A DNA stretch of 64,000 bases, taken from positions 639,279 through 703,278 of the forward strand of contig WELA01007774.1 in assembly GCA_009602735.1 (NCBI GenBank), read 5' to 3'. Positions within the stretch are counted from its first letter, which is position 1, and each line of letters starts with the position of its first letter. A program made the translations under genes and the position numbers. The notes below the pieces were generated by a model. That model was given only the letters and a program-made list of their open reading frames with translations. It had not been told where the DNA came from and searched no databases. This DNA is from Mesotaenium endlicherianum (lineage: Eukaryota > Streptophyta > Zygnematophyceae > Zygnematales > Mesotaeniaceae). Positions 1 to 8,768 of this stretch are shown one piece after another.

Positions 1-699
1 GCCTAGTTAATCACCCACTTTTACTTCCCATTAGCGTAGTATGAGATAAATTAGTAACCCACAATTGCATCTTGGCTTGTTTACTACTTTCATAGCTCAA
101 CTTTTCCTTAGGCAGTAGCCAGCCTGTTGCTTAGTAGTGCCCAGCCCATACCTCTAGAATTTGCTTTCCTATTTACAACACAAAAATTGTAGACTTCCCC
201 CCCTGCTAGAGGGGGTTCTTACCCACCAACACCTAGGTTACTCAATCGGCTGAGAGTCCCGGGAGCAGTCCCCTCTCGGCATCCCCATTTGTCCTAGTCT
301 TTCTCCTCTCCTTGCCATACCGATGCCTAGCTGCCTACGATAGTCCTTGTCACGACACGGCAGAAGCGTGGCTTCTCGGCCCTTTTGTGGCCTTGTGAAC
401 TCCTTTTCCTTCGCGCTCTTTCTCCTCTTCTTCTTTTGCTACTGCGCTTCCTTCCGCTTTGTGGCAAAATGTGCAAGGCAAGAATGAGGTAAAGTTTGTG
501 CAAGGCCTATGCCTTTCCCAAGCACCAAGCACGCGATTCTCTCTCGATAATTTTAACGCTTAGTCACAACGTTTAGCATGCATATTGTTCTTGCAACCGT
601 CCCTTATGACAACTTAAGTTTTTGACATCACTTAGCATGCATGCCCGCCCCGTGACGATCGCGCGTGTCTGCTTGGCCTCTTGGGCAGCGTGCATGCTT
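1..699. other. Left flank, no gene recognised
   Basis: No open frame longer than about 60 codons is present and none resembles a known domain. The stretch holds a short C-rich/G-rich hairpin near 197-215 and two copies of a TTAGCATGCAT-type motif near 572 and 633. It may be old repeat sequence. Confidence 0.5.
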
Positions 700-704
700 A
701 TGTG

Positions 705-843
705 TGTAACAATCCGCCGCGTGGCTGGATGCGACGCGTGCGACACGTCGCGTGGAGCAATGGAAGTGTTGGTTTGAATTGCATGAGTACAATTAGCGCT
801 CGATCAAAGTACCTCGAGTTACCTTTCTGTTCGTATCGCTACA
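705..843 (+). repeat. 5' LTR of the TRIM
   Basis: This is a 139-bp terminal repeat with TG...CA ends. It is preceded by the ATGTG target duplication and followed after one base by the primer-binding site. Confidence 0.82.
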
Positions 844-1041
844 ATGGTATCGAAGCGCGAATGTACGCAATCGTGTCTAGGAGACGAGGGTTCAAATTTT
901 GCGGGGTGCGAAACTCGTCGATGGTACGATGGCACAGCAACCTTTGGATTGTGCGAAGAAAGGACACTATCCCAAAACAATGTTCCTCACGGATGCCGGA
1001 GCATGAGTGCCCGGGATATGCACACTTGTAGGTGGGAGGAG

Positions 1042-1173
1042 TGTTACGATCCGCCGCGTGGTCGGATTTGGCCCGTGCGACGCGTCGTGTGGAGCGTGCC
1101 GGTCTAAATTGTATGAATACAATTGGCGCGCGATCAAAGAACCTCGAGTTACCTTTTTGTTTGTATCGCTACA
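1042..1173 (+). repeat. 3' LTR of the TRIM
   Basis: This 132-bp partner of the repeat at 705 is preceded by a polypurine tract and followed by the second ATGTG target duplication. Confidence 0.82.
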
Positions 1174-1394
1174 ATGTGGCCTTAGAGCCCATGTTGCTCG
1201 AGGTGGTTGCTTAAGTCGTGGCAATTTTGTTACGTTTCTGCTTTTCAAGAGGATCTTTCCTCGGTATTCAAGGAATATTTAATTCAAGTGGAAGGAAAAT
1301 CTGTATAATTGTGCAAATCGACGAATACTCGAAAGAGCGAAAATGTAAACTAACGTAGAATGTGTGCTTGTGAGAGTTGCACTCACAATGACTC

Positions 1395-1416
1395 TTGCAA
1401 GTATATATACTTGCAA
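1395..1416. promoter_or_regulatory. Palindromic TATA motif in element A LTR
   Basis: A 22-bp perfect palindrome has TATATATA at its centre and TTGCAAG arms. A second copy is in the other LTR at 7557-7578. Being symmetric, it could place a TATA box on either strand. Promoter function is inferred. Confidence 0.5.
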
Positions 1417-1680
1417 ATCTTGAGGCACTGGAGTGCTTCGAGTCACCACCTAGGGCACAGGTTCATGTTCAACGAAAACGGAGGAAAGGTTACAAAACCG
1501 TTCGGCCGAATGCTCCAAACGAGCCGTTTGGACGTTTGGAGACTTTTCGACGGTTTTCCGAAATAACCGTTTCACGCCAAACGGGCGTATTCGCGTTCAC
1601 GCGACTTTTGAAAAGCCGCGATGGTTCGCGGAGTCGCGTGCACTTACTTTTGCCATGAGCGGGTAGTTACGAATAACTAC

Positions 1681-1746
1681 TTCGCCAATTGGTTAGGTGT
1701 GAACGTTTCAAACGACGAGTCGCGGGTTCGAATCCGCTCGGATGCA
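1681..1746 (+). promoter_or_regulatory. tRNA-like A-box/B-box segment inside element A LTR
   Basis: The sequence reads like a tRNA D-arm (CGCCAATTGGTTAGGTG, 1683-1699) followed at usual spacing by a B-box match (GGTTCGAATCC, 1725-1735). The anticodon and acceptor stems do not pair well, so it is not a working tRNA gene. It is probably tRNA-derived or a chance RNA polymerase III type 2 promoter. It lies on the strand opposite to the element's genes. The partner LTR has the same segment at 7843-7908. Confidence 0.5.
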
Positions 1747-2149
1747 AAGTCACTTTGCATATTAATTGTTGTTTGAATTTTACGACGCTTTCTCCGTATT
1801 AACGACTGGTCGTAAATGCGAAGTTTGTGACTGTGCATTATCCGAAATAATGACAATCAAATCAACTTAATCAATCCGTGATTTATTAAGTTATCATCTC
1901 ATAATTAATCAAAGTAACTTTATGAATAATTATGTCGTACTTTTGCGAAGTAGTCGAGTTACGTTACGACGCTTTTGCAATAGTATCTTGGTCGTTTCGC
2001 CAATCGACCAGGAATTAATCGACACACACCTGTGACGAATAATTGAATGTGATGCAATCATATATCAAATAATATGATAAATAGTATAACGTACTTTAGG
2101 TAATTGGGAAAACGTCCCAAATACGCCTAAAATAGCTCGGATCGTTACA

Positions 2150-2164
2150 CTCCTCCCCCCTTAA
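2150..2164 (-). other. Polypurine tract of element A
   Basis: A C-rich run on the + strand (CTCCTCCCCCC), read as GGGGGGAGGAG on the element strand, abuts the 3' LTR. This is the usual plus-strand priming site in this family. Confidence 0.75.
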
Positions 2165-2290
2165 AAGAACTTAACGTCCTCGTTAAGCGTACGTCTTTTA
2201 AGTCTTAAAGTGTCAATACTAGTCGTGACTAGCGTAAAACAGTGGGTGAGCGATTGGACTATGCATCATCACAGTGACGTAAAAGAGCGT

Positions 2291-5200
2291 TTACTTGGCC
2301 GCGTCCCTTTTGCGTTTGTTCTTTGGTGTACGAAGCGCGCCTGGTAGCACACCTGCCTTAGCGCAGAACTCTTGAGCTTGAGCCCATCGTAACCAATATC
2401 CTTGAACCAAGTCCTTACAATTAAGTAGGATCTCATCTTGAGGTTCGTACGAATTCCAACTTGAATCGTAATCGAGCCATTTGATCAAAAGCTCCACTCG
2501 AGGAGGCTTATGACGAGTGTAGCGGTGGCCTAACACCTCCTCTACATCCCAGGCTTTATCATCATCGTCGAGTTCCAACTCTGGTGCTTGTGGCTGATAG
2601 CGGCCATCGGACCTAAACAGTTTTAGTAAACTGACATGGAACACAGGATGCGTTCGCCCCATGGATTTAGGCAAATCCAGTCGATATGCAACAGGTCCAA
2701 CCTTTGCAGTTACGATAAAAGGGCCTACCCAACGAGGCAGAAGCTTGCGCTTTCCTGGGTGCTTGAGTTGTAGGTTTTTAGTTTGCAAAAGTACTTTATT
2801 GCCAACTTCAAAACTTAACTCAGTCCTGTGCGTGTCAGCAAACGTTTTCTGTCGGTCTCGAGCAGCGGCCAAGGCCAACTTCGCGTTCTTGTGCACCTCT
2901 TGAAGAGAGTGGACAAAGAGGCGTGCACTTGGTACTCTCATGGTTGACATCCCCATCTGACCATGAACTACGTGTGTCAGGGGAGTGTGCGGATGTCGCC
3001 CATAATTAAGAAAAAATGGAGTTTCCTTAACACTTTCCTGATAAGCATTATTAACTGCGAACTCTGCGACTGAAAGGAGGGTGTCCCAATCGTCTTGACG
3101 AGGATTCACATAATGCCTAAGGAATTGTTGCAAAACGCGGTTCAAGCGTTCAGTCTGACCATCGGTCTGAGGATGGAAGCTAGTTGACATCTTAAGGTTC
3201 GTGCCAAAATGCGAGCAAACTTCCTGCCAGAAGTGACTCGTAAATCGACTATCACGATCGCTTATGATCTCTTTAGGCATGCCATGTAACTTGAACACGT
3301 GATCCACGAAGAGACGCGCGGTCTCGACTGCATCAAGCGATGGTTTAGTGGCCACAAAGTGGACCATCTTAGTGAAACGATCGACGATCGTTAACACCCC
3401 ATTGTGTCCTCTATCAGTGGTAGGCAATTCAACGACAAAGTCGAGGCTTATGCTTTCCCAAGGAGCACCTGCAAGTTCCAATGGTTGCAACTTCCCAGCT
3501 GGCCACGTATGGCTAGGCTTATTCCTTTGACATGTCGCGCAGTTGACGATGTACTCAGTAACATCAACCTTGAGGGACGGCCAAATGTACCCTCGGCGCA
3601 AAAGATGTAAGGTTTTGGTAATTCCATGATGACCTGAGTAAGGAGAGTCATGCGCTTCTCGTAGGAGCTCATGTCTTACTCGGCCTTCTGGGACAGCAAT
3701 GCGCCCATTGTGCCACCAAAAACCGTCCTCAAACGTATAGTCTGAGTGTCCTTTCCTTTTGTCCATTCTGTCCATCGTTGTGGCTACACCACTCAAGTCA
3801 GAACCCTGGAGATCTAGGAAAAACGGATCTTTGAGATAGCCTTCGTGAAATAGTTGATGCAGGTCAAGTACTTCAGAAGTTTGCATGCTACCCAAATCGG
3901 GTTGGCCCGCGTCACCAGGCCTGGCAACGCCAGTCGTCTGGAGGGGTACAGAAGAATCAAGGGTGGCCGCCCTCGAAACCTGACCATTTCGTCCTTGCAA
4001 ACTCGCAACAGTCCCCAACATCAAGTGGTGAAGGGGAATTCGACTTAAAGGGTCCGCAACATTATTGCGACCAGGGCGATACGCCCAGTTAAAGTGGAAT
4101 CGTTGCAAGAACTCAGACCATCTCGTCTGGCGCCTCGATAGCGTTGGCTGTATTTGAAAGAAGGTATTTGGACAGTGATCCGTAACCACGGTCAAACCCT
4201 TGCAACCTTCCAAATAACATCGCCAAGTGTTTAAAGCATATATGACCGCCCAGAGCTCCTGCTCTGTCGTTGAGTAATTTTGTTCGGCGGGTGTCAGCTT
4301 TCGACTCTCAAAACTGATGGGCTTGCCTGCCTGCAGCAGAACAGCCCCTACTCCAACACCAGACGCATCTGCGACTACCTCGTAAGGCAAGTCGGGATCG
4401 GCTAATGAGAGAAGTGGCGCATTAGTGAGTGCATACTTAATGCGCTCAAACGCAATTTGCGTATTCTCATTCCAAATGAACGTCGTATCTTTCCTCGTCA
4501 GAGCAGTGAGTGGCGCGGCCATCACTGAGTAACCTTGCATAAACTTACGAAAGTAGTTTGCAAACCCAAGGAATGAACGTACAGTATGCACATCAGTCGG
4601 GACGGGCCAATCTGCGACACACGCAATCTTGGCTGGGTCAGGGCGCACCCCTTTCGAACCCACTATGTGCCCGAGGTACAAAAGTTCATCCTTTAGGAAG
4701 GAACATTTCTTGAGCTTAGCGTATAGCTCTTGCTCACGAAGGATTTGCAACACCAACTCGAGGTGCTTGTAGTGCTCGTCCTTGTTCTTTGAATAGACCA
4801 GGATATCGTCGAGGTAAACCTGGACAAATTTCCCCAAATATGGTCGAAACAAATCGTTCATCGTGCTTTGGAATGTCGCGGGTGCATTGGTAAGTCCAAA
4901 ACTTAGGACTTTGTATTGGAAGTGCCCAATAGGCGTACGAAACGCTGTCTTGGGGACATCCTCAGGTGTGATTCGTATCTGATGATAGCCTTGGGCTAAA
5001 TCAAGCGAGGAGAACACGCATGCCCCTTGCAGAGAATCAAACAAGTCATCAATGCGAGGTAACGAATAGCGGTTCTTGACCGTTATGTTGTTCAACGCAC
5101 GATAATCAATACACATCCGAAGCGTCCCATCTTTCTTTTGGACAAAGAGTATGGGTGCCCCAAATGGAGAAGAGCTCGGCTCAATCCAGCCTTTCTCAAG

Positions 5201-6382
5201 CAAATCGGTAATTTGGTCTTTCATCTCGTTCATCTCCAACGGGCTGAGGCGATAAATTGGCCGCCAAGTTGGGAGAGCATCAGGAACGAGAGGAATCGTA
5301 TGTCCAATACCCCTATCAGGCGGTAGGCCAGGCGGTATTTCACTTGGAAACACTGACTTGTACTTTTGCAAAAGAGCAGAAAGTTCAGCTGTAAGTGTGT
5401 CGTCATGACCAGTCAAATCGAGTGTAGGCTCCTCCTTGGAGAGCTTAGTGACTGGGGAATCAGGTCGTAGTAATCCAAAGAAAACATTTTGACCTTTCTT
5501 TGCCAAACGTCTAGCTTGCTTAATGGACAATAGAAGAGTCTTGGAGGGACTTTCTAATTCCATATCGGGCTTTAGGGATTGAAGAGTGATCTTCCTTGTC
5601 CCTTTGCGTACAATGCATGTCTTTTGACTGAAGTCAAGCAATGCACTTGTTTGCGGAAGCCAAGTCGTTCCCAAAATTGCATCAATACCCTCGGGCAACT
5701 TAGTAACATAGAATTGTTCGTGGCCGATGTATGATTGCACTTTGAGCTGCAACTTTATCTTTCCAAGAGTACAAGCTAAGGAACCATCGCCAAGTCGAAG
5801 GTCCTCGGTCTTGAGTGTTGGAATCAACTTCATTCCTTGTGCAAAGCGTGCACTAATGAAGCTCACTGACGCGCCTGAATCAATGATGGTGAAGCATGAC
5901 TTGCCTGAAACTTTTGCGTCAAACGTCATACTTAGCCCCAAAGAAGCATTATGCATCACTAGCAATGTCCTCGCCTTGAGAGGAAGGTGGAAAATATGGA
6001 GCTCCTTTACCAAAATTCCATTTTGCATTGTCGATCGCGCTTGAAACCGAGTGATCGGGTCAAAGTACCAGCGCTTGTTTGTGAACGCCGCAATATAAAT
6101 TGGAGCGAGACACTTGTGCATTTTCCTTAGTCGTGCCAAGTGTGCGAAACACTTTTCGAGGTTAGGATCATGCGGCTGAAAGTGCAAGAACATGGAATCA
6201 TGGATGCACTCGAGTTCCATAAACTCAGCAAAGCTCAACACTTGCATACAAATATATTCGTTTCGAATTATATTTATATCGGGTATGCCAGAGTGTACAA
6301 GAACCTGTGGTGCTTGCGAACAAACACCTTGAAGTTCCTGCTCACTAAGTCGTGTTGTCAATAGCTCAGAAGAAATTGGCAC
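2291..6382 (-). CDS. pol: Element A pol polyprotein (protease-RT-RNase H-integrase-chromodomain)
   Basis: This is a 1363-codon open frame. Domains in order: an N-terminal segment of about 150 residues with no recognised motif; aspartic protease with DSGAS near residue 167; reverse transcriptase with YLDD near 523; RNase H with TDHC near 730; the integrase HHCC zinc segment ending CATCQRNK near 910-930; the integrase core with acidic residues near 979, 1042 and 1077; and a C-terminal chromodomain (EEVLGHRY...LIKWLDY) near 1280-1330. In the family the products copy RNA to DNA and insert it in the nucleus, and the chromodomain guides integration to chromatin. The frame reads through whole. No gag lies upstream, which is unusual. 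The start at 6382 is the first in-frame ATG and is uncertain. Confidence 0.92.
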   Translation of the reverse strand: MPISSELLTTRLSEQELQGVCSQAPQVLVHSGIPDINIIRNEYICMQVLSFAEFMELECIHDSMFLHFQPHDPNLEKCFAHLARLRKMHKCLAPIYIAAFTNKRWYFDPITRFQARSTMQNGILVKELHIFHLPLKARTLLVMHNASLGLSMTFDAKVSGKSCFTIIDSGASVSFISARFAQGMKLIPTLKTEDLRLGDGSLACTLGKIKLQLKVQSYIGHEQFYVTKLPEGIDAILGTTWLPQTSALLDFSQKTCIVRKGTRKITLQSLKPDMELESPSKTLLLSIKQARRLAKKGQNVFFGLLRPDSPVTKLSKEEPTLDLTGHDDTLTAELSALLQKYKSVFPSEIPPGLPPDRGIGHTIPLVPDALPTWRPIYRLSPLEMNEMKDQITDLLEKGWIEPSSSPFGAPILFVQKKDGTLRMCIDYRALNNITVKNRYSLPRIDDLFDSLQGACVFSSLDLAQGYHQIRITPEDVPKTAFRTPIGHFQYKVLSFGLTNAPATFQSTMNDLFRPYLGKFVQVYLDDILVYSKNKDEHYKHLELVLQILREQELYAKLKKCSFLKDELLYLGHIVGSKGVRPDPAKIACVADWPVPTDVHTVRSFLGFANYFRKFMQGYSVMAAPLTALTRKDTTFIWNENTQIAFERIKYALTNAPLLSLADPDLPYEVVADASGVGVGAVLLQAGKPISFESRKLTPAEQNYSTTEQELWAVIYALNTWRCYLEGCKGLTVVTDHCPNTFFQIQPTLSRRQTRWSEFLQRFHFNWAYRPGRNNVADPLSRIPLHHLMLGTVASLQGRNGQVSRAATLDSSVPLQTTGVARPGDAGQPDLGSMQTSEVLDLHQLFHEGYLKDPFFLDLQGSDLSGVATTMDRMDKRKGHSDYTFEDGFWWHNGRIAVPEGRVRHELLREAHDSPYSGHHGITKTLHLLRRGYIWPSLKVDVTEYIVNCATCQRNKPSHTWPAGKLQPLELAGAPWESISLDFVVELPTTDRGHNGVLTIVDRFTKMVHFVATKPSLDAVETARLFVDHVFKLHGMPKEIISDRDSRFTSHFWQEVCSHFGTNLKMSTSFHPQTDGQTERLNRVLQQFLRHYVNPRQDDWDTLLSVAEFAVNNAYQESVKETPFFLNYGRHPHTPLTHVVHGQMGMSTMRVPSARLFVHSLQEVHKNAKLALAAARDRQKTFADTHRTELSFEVGNKVLLQTKNLQLKHPGKRKLLPRWVGPFIVTAKVGPVAYRLDLPKSMGRTHPVFHVSLLKLFRSDGRYQPQAPELELDDDDKAWDVEEVLGHRYTRHKPPRVELLIKWLDYDSSWNSYEPQDEILLNCKDLVQGYWLRWAQAQEFCAKAGVLPGALRTPKNKRKRDAAK

Positions 6383-6402
6383 TTATCAAGTTAAATGCAA
6401 TG

Positions 6403-7092
6403 TCAACCTTGACATGATTTGAGTGAGCGTTGTGATAAGCAGGGCGGTGTTCTTATCGCTTTCAAGCTCAAATCCATGTGAGAGGGGTGAGTCACAAATG
6501 GACGAGATAGAACAGATGCAAAAGCATCGTGCCAAAGCAATAGAGAAAGGGAAACAATCCATAAACTCACAATCAACCTAATGTCAAAGAAACATGTCAA
6601 ATTTGGGCAAAACGTGACCAAATATGGATGACAATGTTCTGAATCCAGAAATTGTGCGCGAGTCAATTCTCGTAGAATGACAACAAGTGCGACAATGTCA
6701 TGGAAAAGACCGGTGGGCAAATTTCCCTTGTGTCTATCAAAACACACGCATAGCATCCAAGAACACAAAGTGGGTGGGATGGGTGGGGATGAGAAAGAAA
6801 GTCCCCTATGGACCCCTTTTGTGTGCAACGGTGCAAAAAGCTCCAAACGGGTGCAGATTTTGACTTGAACATGTGCAAGGGGCTGAATAGGCGCCCTTCA
6901 CCACAAAAGTCGAAATCGTCTGAAAAAGAAACAAGCGCGTTGTTAGTAACGGCGAAAAAAGAAAGTTTCAACGGAAAAAATTCCGACAGCGCCTAGTTGG
7001 CCTGAGGGACCGTTGAGGTTGTCGTCGTGGCCAGCGGCAAGAGCGGCAGCAGCGTTGGCACTAATGTCGGTTCCATATGGAAGCCGAGGTTT
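6403..7092 (-). other. Element A leader, non-coding as far as I can see
   Basis: About 690 bp separate the pol start from the 5S-like repeats, where a gag would normally lie. Minus-strand frames of 147 and 102 codons occur here, but they have no gag-like helices, no CCHC knuckle and overlap in different frames. I regard them as chance frames. Confidence 0.55.
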
Positions 7093-7300
7093 CTGCCCAC
7101 GAACTACAATAAGCGATCGTAGCGCACGGCAGGACTGGGATGGGTGACTGCGCCAACAATCTGCCCCAAAAACTATGATAAGCGACCGTCGCGCAGGGCA
7201 GAACTGGGATGGGTGACCGCTCGACAAGCTGCCCCAGAAACTATGATAAGCGACCGGAGCGCAGGGCAATACTGGGATGGGTGACCGTCCGAATAAAGAA
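7093..7300 (+). repeat. Three tandem 5S-rRNA-like units in element A leader
   Basis: Three head-to-tail units of about 68 bp begin near 7093, 7161 and 7229. Each contains a stretch close to the 5S rRNA internal control region: an AATAAGCGA-type box A region followed by ACTGGGATGGGTGAC, nearly identical to box C of plant 5S genes. Spacing between the parts resembles real 5S. The units are shorter than a full 5S gene (about 120 bp). They read on the + strand, antisense to the element. They may derive from 5S DNA or a 5S-type SINE. Promoter activity is not shown by the sequence. Confidence 0.7.
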
Positions 7301-7376
7301 TTGCCCCTAAAATATATTTTCCCAAAATATATTTCCAAACCACTAAAAAAAAATTTTCTTGGAGAAACCGAGATCG

Positions 7377-7388
7377 GCTCCGATACCA
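7377..7388 (-). other. Primer-binding site of element A
   Basis: On the element strand the site reads TGGTATCGGAGC, starting one base inside the 5' LTR. It matches the 3' end of an initiator-Met tRNA with one base different from the usual plant TGGTATCAGAGC. Confidence 0.85.
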
Positions 7389-7389
7389 A

Positions 7390-8311
7390 TGTTACGTTTC
7401 TGCTTTTCGAGAGGATCTTTCCTCGGTATTCAAGGAATATTTAATTCAAGTGGAAGGAAAATCTGTATAATTGTGCAAATCGACGAATACTCGAAAGAGC
7501 GAAAATGTAAACTAACGTAGAATGTGTGCTTGTGAGAGTTGCACTCACAATGACTCTTGCAAGTATATATACTTGCAAATCTTGAGGCACTGGAGTGCTT
7601 CGAGTCACCACCTAGGGCACAGGTTCATGTTCAACGAAAACGGACGAAAGGTTACAAAACCGTTCGGCCGAATGCTCCAAACGAGCCGTTTGGACGTTTG
7701 GAGACTTTTCGACGGTTTTCCGAAATAACCGTTTCACGCCAAACGGGCGTATTCGCGTTCACGCGACTTTTGAAAAGCCGCGATGGTTCGTGGAGTCGCG
7801 TGCACTTACTTTTGCCATGAACCGGTAGTTACGCATAACTACTTCGCCAATTGGTTAGGTGTGAACGTTTCAAACGACGAGTCGCGGGTTCGAATCCGCT
7901 CGGATGCAAAGTCGCTTTGCATATTAATTGTTGTTTGAATTTTACGACGCTTTCTCCGTATTAACGACTGGTCGTAAATGCGAAGTTTGTGACTGTGCAT
8001 TATCCGAAATAATGACAATCAAATCAACTTAATCAATCCGTGATTTATTAAGTTATCATCTCATAATTAATCAAAGTAACTTCATGAATAATTATGTCGT
8101 ACTTTTGCGAAGTAGTCGAGTTACGTTACGACGCTTTTGCAATAGTATCTTGGTCGTTTCGCCAATCGACCAGGAATTAATCGACACACACCTGTGACGA
8201 ATAATTGAATGTGATGCAATCATATATCAAATAATATGGTAAATAGTATAACGTACTTTAGGTAATTGGGAAAACGTCCCAAATACGCCTAAAATAGCTC
8301 GGATCGTTACA
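7390..8311 (-). repeat. 5' LTR of element A
   Basis: This 922-bp upstream LTR has the same length and ends as the left copy and is flanked by target duplication AATTT at 8312-8316. It carries the same palindromic TATA (7557-7578) and tRNA-like segment (7843-7908). Confidence 0.92.
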
Positions 8312-8316
8312 AATTT

Positions 8317-8768
8317 CTCAATAGGTCCATGGCCGAGGTGGCCTGTTTATACAGCTTCACCTAACTTGGCATTTGACCGGGTGGCTGCTCAGTTAATGAT
8401 GGCTTACTTGACATCTGCTGGCGTGGACCGTTCGCTGGTTCCAGCATGGTCAACTTTCCAGCTGACTTGGTTGTCAAACCCCACCCATCATCGAACGTTG
8501 GTTTTAACTTATCACAGTCACGCTTCCGTGTGACTTGGACTTTGACTTTCAACATTGACTATGCAAATGTTAGTCATTCAGTTGGCGAGTCCACATCGAC
8601 TTTACCGCACCTGGACGGCCGTGACTTGCGCCACGCGTGCTGCGGCGTGAAACTAATAAAAGTCAGAGCACCGCGTCTAAATTTCATTTTCATACGTGTC
8701 ACATTAAACTTAGATTTATGAAATAAAATCTCATTGTCTTCTATTGTTTAATATAGTCCTTTGAAAAT
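8317..8768. other. Spacer between element A and an inverted-repeat element
   Basis: No gene is recognised. Open frames are short and lack domain signals. The sequence has ordinary mixed composition. Confidence 0.45.

Larger units (their letters stand above)
705..1173 (+). mobile_element. TRIM (terminal-repeat retrotransposon in miniature)
   Basis: Two direct repeats, 705-843 and 1042-1173, share about 85% of bases over their alignable length. Both begin TGT(A/T)AC and end GCTACA, so each has TG...CA ends. Directly after the left repeat is a tRNA-Met-type primer-binding site (TGGTATCGAAGC at 845). Directly before the right repeat is a purine tract (AGGTGGGAGGAG, 1030-1041). A perfect 5-bp target duplication, ATGTG, flanks the whole (700-704 and 1174-1178). 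The internal part is only about 200 bp and has no coding capacity, so the element needs enzymes from elsewhere. Orientation follows from PBS and tract order. The LTR divergence suggests a moderately old insertion. Confidence 0.85.
1228..2149 (-). repeat. 3' LTR of element A
   Basis: This 922-bp LTR is the downstream copy, because the element reads leftward. It contains a tRNA-like segment (about 1681-1746) and a perfect palindrome around TATATATA (1395-1416). It differs from the other LTR at about nine bases. Confidence 0.92.
1228..8311 (-). mobile_element. Element A: Ty3/gypsy (chromovirus-type) LTR retrotransposon, young
   Basis: Two 922-bp LTRs (1228-2149 and 7390-8311) start TGTTACG and end CGTTACA. 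They bracket a minus-strand body, and a perfect 5-bp target duplication AATTT lies at 1223-1227 and 8312-8316. The LTRs differ at about 9 positions (roughly 1%), so the insertion is recent. A tRNA-iMet primer-binding site sits inside the right (5') LTR and a purine tract inside the left (3') LTR. The body holds one long pol frame with protease, reverse transcriptase, RNase H, integrase and chromodomain. I see no gag: no major-homology-type segment and no CCHC knuckle. The pol looks whole. The long leader (6383-7389) carries three 5S-like repeats. Confidence 0.93.

Noticed and set aside
240-300. tRNA gene suggested by ACTCAATCGGCTGAGAG
   Set aside because: A D-arm-like phrase is present but no B box or matching acceptor stem follows.
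6403-6971. Frames of 147 and 102 codons as a gag of element A
   Set aside because: They have no capsid-like helices and no CCHC knuckle, overlap each other in different frames, and have Ser/Leu/Pro-rich composition typical of chance frames.
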